Below, piece by piece: positions 40,501 through 52,500 of a stretch of 64,000 nt of DNA. Every line of letters begins with the position of its first letter. The first letter of the stretch is position 1. The notes beneath the pieces were generated by a model that had not been told where the DNA came from, did no database searches, and worked only from the letters and a program-made list of their open reading frames with translations. The stretch spans positions 567,629-631,628 of the forward strand of contig NW_020653712.1 of NCBI RefSeq assembly GCF_003589595.1, written 5' to 3'. Source of the DNA: Hyposmocoma kahamanoa. Taxonomy: Eukaryota > Arthropoda > Insecta > Lepidoptera > Cosmopterigidae. The position numbers were made by a program, and so were the translations under genes.

Positions 40501-43500
40501 TGATTTCTCAAACAAAATCTACTTTTCCTAATCTTTACAGGGCTCTGCGTTTGCTGAATGCATCGGATTCGTATTTGTTCCGAACTATGCAAATCTAGAA
40601 AACTTGGACCCACTTCGGATGTCGCTTGTGTACTAAGTCCGATTTCAATCCGAGAAAAACTAATATCGCTTGTATACCTAGAGATTAAAATGATCGCTGT
40701 GACATTTCGGACCGTCATCGTCATTCGGCCATGGTCCGCAAATGCTCTAGTCTGTTAATTTTAAAACATCTTAATTGCGTGTCAGTGGAGTTTATCATAT
40801 ATTAGATAATTACTGTATTTTTTTAAGTTTATTCAATGTCACGATATTTGATCAACATGATATTCAATTATTTTTGTGAAATTACTCCACTAGTTTGTTA
40901 TAATTATTAATACAAAGATCCAACACTCAGAAAAAACATCCTTCTATCCGGCCGGATTCGAACAGACGTCTTCTATAGCGTCTTCCGTAGCGCCATCTGT
41001 GACAAAGGTATGTAAGCTTTTCTGCAAGAAAGTCGTTGCAAATCAAAAAACAAAGATCTGCAATAAGCACATAGAAAAATTCGTAAGGTTGACAAAGCTG
41101 ACACGATGTGCTGGAGACGTTGATTCAAATCCAGTCGGATTGAAGAATTTCTTTCTAAGTATTGGATGTTGGTATTAATAATTATTACAAATTTCACAAA
41201 AATAATTGAATATCTTGGTAGTCAAGCACCGTGATGTTCAATATACTTTAAAAAAATACCAAATAGTAATCTAAACAGTGTCAGATAGTACAAAAAAAAC
41301 TTTGATAAATTTATTATGTGTTGTAAAAAGTTTCAAAAGTTCTTAGGTTTTCGCGATTGTTACACATAGGAAATGAAACTATTTTTCCAGATTTAAACAG
41401 CGTATATTTGTTTTTTGGTCACGTCCCATGGTCACGGTGACCATGGGACCTGTAAAGGGCCCGAAACGTCGGTTTGTTTGGAAAACAAATATACGCGATT
41501 TAAATCCGGAAAAATAGTTTCATTTCCTCTATGTAACAATAGTTATTGTTAATGACGTTAGTAATATATTTCTGAGTGGTTGTTAGTATTTTTCGAATAA
41601 CCCTACCTATATTCATACGGCGTAATAAAGCCATAATCTGCAAAATGACAACTTTCCATGAGAGAAGGTTAAAGATTCTATAAACGAAATTAGTCCATAC
41701 CTTTCAATGCATATTAGAAGAGTTATAAAATTTCACATATATGTAATTTGTTTAGTGTATTTCGTATTATTATTATTAGTATTTATAATATTCATGTGAT
41801 AAAACCACTTTTAAACCACGTAGGTACGATCACAATCCGGCTATTATTAATTAAATACAATGTTTACAATTTAGAAAGAACTATAATAAACGGGTTGCAA
41901 AAACAAATATTAATCACAACACATAACATGAACAAAACTGCAAACAAAACTAAAAAGCATTGCAAGTCAATCCGCCACCATAAATCATGCAAACATATTG
42001 TTACTAACTCTCTATTACAAACAAAACCAGTGGAACTGATTTCACAGAAAAAAACTCAATAATACGTTTGATCAAAAAGCGACATCACCGTTAGCTTGAG
42101 CTATAAGAGGTTCTACAATCTCTCACTAGATGTCACTAGCGGCGCAGAATGCCGAAAAATCCAGTACAAAGACCTATAACAACAACACATAGGAGAATTT
42201 CGACAACTCCATAACGTGGCCCGTAGCTCAGTTGATAAGAGCAGCGCTACTGTACAGCATTTTCACGGGTTCAAGTCCCATCGGGTCGAAGAAATTTTTC
42301 TGTTCGTTTGATCTTTGTATTAATAAAGCATAACAAAACTATTACAAATTATTGAAACATTAACACATTTAAAACTACAGAATTGATTATTTTGATTCGT
42401 TAGTAACAAATTTTCAAAAAGGTTCTATTTCTGGTTTGACAGTATTGGTTTCTGTTTACCTGCGCACATCGAGTATATCACCCAGAAATAAAGACGAAAT
42501 AAGGGCCATCCATCCTTGGCAACTCAAAAGGGTCTTATATCACTTTTAAATATTAACTCTCGTTTGCGCTGAAATCACAAATTAGAAAGCTGAAATGGTC
42601 AATCTGTATATTCCAAAAATATTCTGTATTTATTGTAATAAAGATAATAAATATCTCTAACTATGGTGGGCTGTTCCGTTCGGTGGTGTGAGAAAAACAG
42701 GAAAACATCAAATTACAAAACAAACGGAATCACATTTCATCGGTAATTAAATATTAAATATGTAATTTTTCAATTTTCGTCCATTATAGCAAAGCTCTAG
42801 TTAAACTAGTCGAATTGAAGTGAAACAATTGACGCCACCCGTCAATTGTTTCCAGTTCGGGCTGGCCAATCGGAACGTAGTTGTCGCCATAATGATTTGG
42901 CAGAATACTTTTCAAACAAATTATTTTTCGTCTCTGTTTCTGGTTATATACTCGATGCCTGAGCATCAAGTATGTTGGAAAGTAGTTTACCCCTAAAAAT
43001 TTGCTTTTGTGGCTCTCACAATGGTATTTACATAGCTGCTATTTTTTTATGATACTAAGTGACGGGACTAACAAGTCGTGCGCCTGATGGTAAGCGGCAC
43101 GCCTGTCCATAACAGTTGCAGCGCCACTCAGAGCTTTAAATCACAAATATCTGAGGGGCACTGCCACTGTGTCCGTCACCCTGAGACATAAGTTGAAAAG
43201 TCCCATGTGCCTGTTATTTCACTAGCACCCTACCTTCAAAATCAGACCCGGTAATACTCACATTAAAGCTTGGCGGCAGAAATAGGCAAGGTGGAAGTAT
43301 TTCCCTGGACGAACTCTTAGCTACATAGTGATATTTACATAATCTTGCATATGTACACATTTCAGGCATCTTGGCTGTCTAGTTAATTGCTAAGAAAGAG
43401 TCTTCAAAAAAAAAACAATGTACGACACACTTTATTAAAGACTAACTATTACAAAAAACTTGCACATTACGAGTATATGTATATGGATTTGAAGTGAACA

Positions 43501-46500
43501 AAACCAGGGCTCCGTTCCTCGCTCGAGTCTACGCGATAAGTGCCTACCGCTGAGTGTATCGCCGACAGTGCAAGCGCCCAGACAAGTCTTTTATTTACAT
43601 TACAATTCTTATGCAACCCCAGCATTCGGTTCCGCACGACTGCACACGGCGGATAGCGTTACTTTCACCTCTCTGAGCGTGTACTTAGATTCATTTTTCT
43701 TCGTAGTGAGCTCCTGGTGTCATTAGTCAGATTTAGTTAGCTATTTATTATATTTAGTGTGCACGCGTCATTATTAGCGTATACAGGTATTTTCGATTTT
43801 GTTTGAGAGTGGTATAACTGTTACGTAATCTGTGACAAAACGCTTGCGTGTTTTATTTCGATGACCATGCCATCTATTAACATTTCGTAGTAAAGAGTTC
43901 TTTGTCATCAAAATCAAATATATTATAGATTTTAAATATAATGTTCCCTTTTTGTTTTTAAATAGAAGAGAAACCCGAAAATTTTTACGTTTCCATAATG
44001 GTAACGCAAAATTCAACTTTTCGTCGTAAAGACCACAATAGCAAAGTTTTTGCGGGGGAATAAATTTTTTTCGTGTTTTTTTCTTAGAACCAATTTAAAA
44101 AATTATATTAATAATAATCTTTTGACTAATATAATATTAATAAGCCAGAAATAAAAATCGCCTTTCATGGTGATAACTGATTATTTAAGATTATTTTAAT
44201 TATCTTAAAAAAAAAACTACACAACAGCGCCAAATTTGTGAAACAACGAATCTACTCATATTTTTAATGCTCTAGACAACATTTATACAGCCTAAGGAAA
44301 ATTTTAATGCTCCAAACAGAAGTAATTTAGCCTACCTTTCGTCGCAGCGGCAATGCATTAGTGTATTAACCCTCCAGTTGAAAAGGCCGTACTTCTTCTC
44401 CATTCCGCCTATCCAGAAAGGACATCTTAAATCGTGCACCCTGCAGCATCTATCTGTTTTCGTATAACCACCTAATTGAGAATATCTTGTAGCTGAAAAT
44501 CCCTTGCCGCACCATTTTGTTCCTGGCACTCTGAGGAGTTCCATTGCGTCTCGTTTCGGTCTGTCAATTTATTTTTTAATTTTATGCTCTATGTTTTTGA
44601 TTTTTTTTCTTCAACCAAATGAATGCAATGACCTCTTTGTTTTTTTTATACTAGGACGAAGTTTAAAAAGGTAATACAAAATTGGTATTAAAAAAACAGA
44701 CCACCACGAAGTGTGTTTTATGTTTAAGAAAATCGTAAATGTGTTGTTATTCGTTGTAAATCCATCATAGATTATTTAAATAGTGTTGTGACCATACTTG
44801 TTACACAGTTGAAAACGAAATTTTGACCGAAAGTGTACTATTGAATATAACCGAAACAAAACTTTCGCTATGAAAAAAATTTAAAATTTTAGATTTCGCA
44901 ATGAAATGGTTTTCAACCACATCTCCCGATTAACTGCCATTTCGAGCAAATTTTCCAGAACAATGTATTTTTTTATTAATGTTAAAAAGGCCCCTCAAGC
45001 CGAGGCTATGGCTTCGAATCCGGCCTTGCACCTCTGAATTTCTCGCAATTTATATGCGAAATTTAATATGAATTTTACCATGAGTTTTCCGGTGAAGGAA
45101 AACACGTCGAAGAAGGTTCACAACTCTCGGAAAACGTGTGATACTCGCTGAGAGAAGACCCTTGCCTAGCAGTGGGACTTAATAAATGGATTAATGATTA
45201 ATTTATTGTCGATTTGACACTTAACGTCCGGAACTGTAGCTAGTCTTTTTTAAATTTATTATATGATCGAAATACAGTCTTTCAATCAAAAGCATACTAT
45301 TTATAACAAAAAAGAAAGACGGCGGCTCAGAAAAAATTCTAAATAATAGGTTATTTGCGTAAATGGTTTATTCCCAGTAATTCCATGTACTTAGTTCCAC
45401 ATGGGACAATTGTAACCCAAAAGTTCCATGCATGGAATACTGTGATTATTTATTTTATAACAATATTTTTTTTCTACGATATTTAAAACTGGCTACTTAC
45501 AATTTGATTTTAATTTCAATATTACTTTTACAAGAACTAGTGTTAAGACTATTATAATTTTAACTTATTACATTATAGTTTTTCTCTGTCTATTATATCC
45601 GGTAAGAGATTAAAAAAGTCGATATAATAATACTGAATCCAAACACCCATCACTACGCTAAAATAAAAATGTACAAAAGATATACGATCTAGCGCCCGAA
45701 GATCTATAGATCATTGTGTTTTATCGCTTTATTGACGCGCAATGAATCGGGGAGAGAGGTGCTAAATAATTTGCGTTTACGGCTAAGTACATTCAGTGCA
45801 GTTTATAACCTCGTTATGATTAAATTGGAAACTCGGGTGCAGTAAGTAATATCCCAGCGGGACCCATCGTACCACTAAGCAAACCACCGGTAGTGTGGTG
45901 GGTATTTTTAAGTCCCTGCTGTACTACCAAATCGTAGTGTGATAATAGTATGGTAACCATGGGTAAAACCACAGAACAATAAATACAGTAGAACTGGTTG
46001 GTTAGCGTCTGACGTGTCAACTACGTGTATACATAAGGTCTCGAAAGACCTATCTGAGGTCAGTCCGCCATTTTCGCTTTGTATAGTATAGTTGTGTCAT
46101 TCTTTCGTGCAAATTCTCTAAAAACCTAGAAAAATGCCTTATTGTGCTGTTTGGAGTGTAAAAATGATAACCGCACCAAAAATATTACTCGGGGTGGTAT
46201 TTTATATCATCGGAAAGCTTTCATTTCGTCAGATATTTCAATATAATATCAAAACGTCGTCATTTTCAATAATAGGTATTGATGGTATTGAACTTTCAAC
46301 GATATGCCAATAGGGTTGTAGTGTATTGACATAATGTACCATAGACAATATACTCGTATGTCACACTGCGGCCCGCCGTTCCCGCCATAACGACACGAGA
46401 CAGTGGCGTGAGCGGGCGTGTATCGCACGTGTACGTGAAGCAACAAACGTTGTTTTATTGAGCAAACAAAACAAAACAAAAAAAAGGCTGTTGTCTATAA

Positions 46501-49500
46501 GCAACTGTTGAGGTAGCACAACACAAGAGAAGTAGTTTGGTTTAACAAACAGTAACCGAAAAAATAATTAAAAAAAAACAAATAAACAAACTGTATAAAT
46601 GACAGTTTGACTAAATGTTGAACGGTATCACAAATATAGTATCAAGAGGTAGTGTAGAGAAATCTGAACGGTACCTACGAGGGGAATCGATTTCATTACG
46701 ATTAGCCCCAACGACAATAAATATATTGTCAAGAGGTAGTTTAGAGAAATCTGAACGGTACCTACAAGGGGGAGTAGCCCCAAAGACAATAAATATATTG
46801 TCAAGAGGTAGGTAGTGTAGAGAAATCTGAACGGTACCTACATGGGGAATCGATTTTATTACGATTAGCCCCAACGACAATAAATATTGTCAAGAGGTAG
46901 TTTAGAGAAATCTGAACGGTACCTACAAGGGAATTACTTTCATTACAGATAACCCCAACAAAATGTCGCAAATAACTCCGTTGGAGTCTTTGGGCTATGA
47001 GGGCGAGCCAACTTCAATTAATTCAAAATAGCACAAGGATGTCTTAGCTCAAAGTCCGTATTAAAGTTTATCGTATTCATGAGAACTGGCTGATCAAATC
47101 ATATAACCCACATGATGATACCTTCAAGTGTTTTAATTCACATAATCATTTCATATTGGTGTGAAGTGACATGTAATAATATACCTAAATAAGATCGCGT
47201 AGTTACTTTGCAAGTACCTAGGTATCCATCATCGCTTAAGTGGCAATTATTGACATATTATATAATTTCATTTACACCTCGTTTCAATAAATAAAGCGAT
47301 TAGTGGATATTTCATATTGGAAAAAAGTAATATTGTATTTCTTGTGTTGGATAGATATATATAGATATTATTTAAGTGGTAAGGTGGTCTAGTGGAATTT
47401 CTATTCTAATGTCTCTAAGTAGAACAACTGGGGTAGTCTAAATAAATACGTTTACCCCGAGTAACCTGCACTTACTACCTACCTATAACTTCGCGCAAGC
47501 TGGTTTAGCGTCTGATCGTTTAATTGATATTATAATGACAGGCAACACTAATTAATTATTTATTCATTCATTCAATGATTGATCAATAATGTGAATGCAT
47601 ATTAATAACGTAATGTATTTGTAGGTAAATGTGAGTTTGTATTACATATTAGCCGAATATCTTTTGTCGTGGACAATCGATGATAATAGTTCTGTTTATT
47701 AGGTTGTTGTACCCTACCAAGGCACATGTTTAAGACCCGAAAAAATTGTTGAATGTACGTCACAGTCTACCACATAATTGGAATAAATACATTTTACTTA
47801 TATTTGGCCATTATAGAAATAACAAAGTTATTTCGCAGTTATGTATAGCAACCTGTATATGCAATAATTACTGATCATTCAAGTGGCTACAACCCGATCG
47901 CATTATATTGCGAGGCGCATTAAATCGCGAGGACCATTACATTGCGAGACACATTAAATTACGAGGCGCATTCAATTGCGAAGTCATTACATTAACTACC
48001 TCCGTGGCCAAACGGCTACCGTGCTGGTCTGATATGAGCCGGGTTCGATTCCCGGGACGGGTTATCTATTTAGATAGACGAGTTGGCAACTTTCAGTCGT
48101 GCTTCTCACTCCAAGTTGTACTAAAAGCAGTGAAAGAAAAATTCCTACTAAATAAAAAACGGTTGAACTATCAACGCTAGTCTCATCCAGGTATGTATGT
48201 AGATTAACAATAAAGGCGAAGTAATAATGGTTAAGAGCTGTAAAACTTGCACTTTATGTTCAGGACCTAGCCTTCGTGTGGCTGCGAGAAGACGCGAATT
48301 CCAACGCAATTATTGTAATTATTGATTTTCCAGGTTTACCGCCAAGCACCCATTAAGTATATGTATATTTCTCGTAATTGACTGTTACAGCCGCATTGGT
48401 ACCTAGTCAGTAAATCACTATTACTTTGAATTTAAGTCCCTCTACTCGGGTTTGGCATGACTCTTATAATTGGATGCCCTACTGGCCATAGCAGAACGAG
48501 GAGAGGTCGGGAAAACAAAACCGCGACGAATGAAGACGTTTTAAAATAAGTCAGTGCCGAAAGTCCGGCTGGAAGTACGATCTTCTATGTTACCTTTCGA
48601 TGTACAATAGCGCGCCATACGATACGATTATATAAGTAAAAGAGGAAACATACATACGAAAAAAGGACTAGACAAGTCAAGAATTAAGAAGGAGAAAAGG
48701 AAATAGAGGGACTATGGCAAATTCATAATGAAGAAGATGGTCAAGGTGATAACGTCGAAACTGAAACAATGAAGAACAATGTAAAATACTTAGGTTATAA
48801 TTACTAGACTGTATCAGTTAGTAATCATTATAAAAGTAAAACATACATGTTATAAAATTTTTTATTAATTTTATTGAAAGGGAGAGATGTAGTGTATTGA
48901 CATAATGTACCATGGACAATAGATAATATATGTCACACTGCGGCCCGCCGTTCCCGCCATGACGACACGAGACAGTGGCGTGAGCGAGCGTGTATCGCAC
49001 GTGTACGTGAAGCAACAAACGTTGTTTTATTGAGCTAACCCCCAACAAACGCCAAAAAGGGTAAAGTTTCAATTACCCAGAATTCCTTTAAATTTTATTA
49101 TTTTTTATTATAATGAAAATATGTTTACTAAAAAAAATACTTCGTCTTTTAAACAAGTATAGGTCGGAATATTCGGATGCATAATTTTTTATTTCCCGAT
49201 CTTATAGACTATCAGGGTTCAACTTACAATGCTGCGGAATGTAATGGAAGCAAATTTTCGTAACAAAATCGCATAAGGCATAATGAGAACTTTAAGTGAA
49301 TTTTGTAATGTTTAAACTTGGAATCATACATTTTTCTATCGCTAGAATAATCCTCATCGATAACCTTCTTGAACTATACAAAACCCTTGAAAACATCCCG
49401 CTTTCTTTACCAGATCTCCTGAAAAATCGAGAATGTTATCCAATTTTATATTATTTTGTAAGAAGCACTATCAAAGACATTTAATTCTTGTAATGAAATA

Positions 49501-52500
49501 CAAGAAAGAGATTATTCTCAGTCTTGGCTGTATGACGCATTAGTGCCTTTGCATTTTCCAATGGAAAAACAGTACCAAAAAAATTTACTCTACACTGACA
49601 AAAAAACTCTTGACAAATTTAACTTGGGTTGTTTAAAAACAAAACGTTGCTGGGCACCCAACGAGGCAGGTGTGAAGAACATTTTTTATCAATGCCCATT
49701 ATTATTTAGACTAGTTCTCCCCCCTTAAAATTTCAATAGGTCATTGGATTACGTAAAAGTATTTATCTGGCCAATTATAATAAAGTTTGCAAACTTCCTA
49801 TTGACACGTATTCTTTATAAAACATTAAGTATATTATACCTATTAATACTTACTGCTACTTAGTAGGTAATAGCAGATGAAAAAAAACATAATTGCTTGA
49901 TTTTATTTTATATTAATACAGTATATTTCTCATTAAGCATCAATTTTCGATTGTGAAATTGATAATTCCATTCTTGTACTCTTAACTAGAAATGTTTGCA
50001 ATCTCTCCCTTCAAATCAAAACTATCATCAGGGAAGACAGTCTTATAAATAATTAATTACTGTGTTACATTTTATGGTGGCTTCAAAAAACTTTGAAATT
50101 TCTGTTGATTAAAAATTTATCATAGGCATAAAAAATTCAAGGTTAGTATTATCCTAATCGAATTTAGCCAAATCGAATTTCGGAAAAAATATTGAAATTG
50201 TGATAAAATTGTGCTCACTTTCTGTTAATCTAATATTTCTGATGTATTTTATTTGGTGCGATAAAGAACATATATATATATATATACTTAGAATAATAAC
50301 GCATAGAAACCTAGCCCGCACACGCTAAGTGAGGCAAGTTAGAGGGTTCCAAACGCGTCCCAGGAGCGCGCGGGCTGTTAGTGCTCAAGGTCATATTGCA
50401 CCGCGAACAGCTCCAAAATTTTTTGCTAAAAATGACGAAATGTGCGGTAAATGGGTGTAAAAATACAACAGACAAACATAAAATAGACACTAACATCGCA
50501 TTTCACAAGTAAGTAATGCGTTTCAACTCATATTTTTATGTAAATATTCACTAAAACAGAAAAATAATTTCGCGGCAACAAGATACGAAAGTGTTGCAAA
50601 GTAACGAATTTTTTTTCTCCCCATTTTGCTATTCTGTATCAAAATAATTATATTACGTAAATTTTAGTGGTGCCTGTAATTTAGATTTATTTGCGCATCT
50701 TGAACTAATATTTACTTTAATAAACATTAAATGTTTTCGTTAACTCCTGTAAGTGATTGGGACACTTAATTATTTTATAATACTTTTAACGGCTCTGCGT
50801 TCATGCTTTATTGAATAATTATTTATTTTAATTTTATTTGAATTGGAGCACATATTGCAACAAATTTACAGTACTTATATATTTGTTTCTACTATAGTGT
50901 TGGCACCACCAGTACAACTTTGATAGCTTATTATATGTCTTTCTTTTCGTAACTCAAGCGAAATATTTTATATTAAAATATTTTATTTTCTTAAAAAGGG
51001 AGCATTCTTAAGCGATTTTTTAATCTATTTTAACAGTTATTTTCTTTAATGTTTGCTTATGGCATTTTCGGTTTTAGGTTTCGAATATGGCACTTATTTC
51101 TAAATCCAAGATGCAGGCGCGATTTTTCGAATAATGGCAAGTTGGGTATCGTTTTCGAGATGTTTGGGAATGTTCAATACAAATATGGCACTCATTTCTA
51201 AATCCAAGATGGCAAACACGACAGTTCAAACAAAAGCAATATTCGTAATGAGCACCCCCAAATACCTCGAAAACGATACCCAACTTGCCATTATTTGAAA
51301 AAATCGTGCCCGCCATCTTGGATTTACAAATAGTGCCATATTCACATTGAGCATCCCCAAATACCTCGAAAATGATACCCACATAGCATTTTTTTGAAAA
51401 AATCGTACCCGCCATCTTGGATGTAGAAATGAGTGCCATATTCGTCATGAGCATCCCCAAGTACCTCGAAAATGATACCCATGTTGCATTTATTTCAAAA
51501 CTCGTGTCCGCCATCTTGGATTTAGAAATGAGTGCCATATTCGTAATGAGCATCCCCAAATACCTCGAAAAGGATACCCATATAGCATATTTTGAAAAAT
51601 CGTGTCCGCCATCTTGGATTTACAAATAAGTGCTATATTCGTTTTTCATCGACAAAACCGAGCACATCTGTAGGCACCTGATCGACAATGTCGGGCAAAT
51701 CTGTAGGCACCTTTAACTTAATGATGAGTTAAGCAAGATACAATTTCCCCACTTTTGAGGGAAATGTTATTCCATGGCATCATTATTTGTATACTTGTGT
51801 GCGTGCCGACGAGCGTAGTTACAAGTTGCTTACGCCTACATGAATTTGGTTTTTGCCTCACTTGTGACAGTTCGTTTGATATGAAACTGTCATTCTATGC
51901 GTTATTATTCTAAGTATATATATATATATATATATTATAAACTATAAAACAGTTTGGGGTGAGAACATTAAAAATCATAATGTTTTTGTTTGTTGACATC
52001 TATTATACATATATCGAATTTGGCTAGAGTAGAATATACGACACGGTAGCTGTGTAAATTCTCGAGTTTGCATGAGAATTCTCCTGAAGTTTTTTGGCTC
52101 GTATGTAGTTTTTTAACCGTCTTCAAAAAGAAAGAGAAAAAGAGATCTTCAAAAAAAGAGGTTCTCATTCGATATTTTTCTTGAATGTATGTTACTCGAA
52201 AACTCCGGATCAGATGAGATGGAACTCGAATGCGCACTTATTTTAACCATCACAGAATACTAGTGTAGTAATAGTAATTATTTTTTAAGTTTACTGATTG
52301 CATTTACGTACCATAGACAAATATTAGTTTTTTTAAAGATACTACATTGGAATTCAAACTACAACAGTCTTATATGATGGAAAAAAACCAACAGTATTCA
52401 GACTGAATCATAAAAAAAACTGTTCTAATTTATATAGGCTCGTAAGCGTTTAGTTATAGTCTGTTTTATTTTATAGTTTTGGTTTTTTATTATTTTAATT

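Larger units (their letters stand above)
36000..44330. other. PLA2 intron, part 2
   Basis: Outside the listed SINE, MITE, foldback and LINE tail copies this is A+T-rich DNA. 37700-37910 contains TTCCAAGATGGCGGCCGG, probably a promoter or element fragment. No host exon was supported. Confidence 0.5.
46317..49035 (+). mobile_element. Short LTR retrotransposon-like element
   Basis: Two direct repeats of 147-148 bp (46317-46463 and 48888-49035) both begin TGTAGTGTATTGACATAATG and end ...TTATTGAGC. They differ by few bases. A purine tract GAAAGGGAGAGA abuts the second copy, as expected for a 3' LTR. The interior has tandem repeats at 46625-46960, an ATG at 46963 opening [16 protein letters not shown] before a stop, and a readable C-terminal relic near 48715-48807. 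No reverse transcriptase is seen, so it is non-autonomous or deleted. The exact LTR 3' border and the target duplication could not be fixed. Confidence 0.65.
50287..51914 (+). mobile_element. DNA element with THAP first exon and 22-bp terminal inverted repeats
   Basis: 1628 bp. The perfect inverted termini (22 bp, starting CTTAGAATAATAACGC) are at 50287-50308 and 51893-51914. AAGTGAGGCAA recurs inside both ends. It is inserted in a (TA)n run, so the target duplication cannot be read. It carries a THAP-type exon at the left and a 99-bp minisatellite at the right. THAP domains are known in P-element transposases, so I infer a non-autonomous P-superfamily relative. Confidence 0.7.

Noticed and set aside
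51074..51559. 161-codon minus-strand open frame
   Set aside because: It is produced by the 99-bp tandem repeat, whose period is divisible by three; the peptide repeats every 33 residues and has no known motif.
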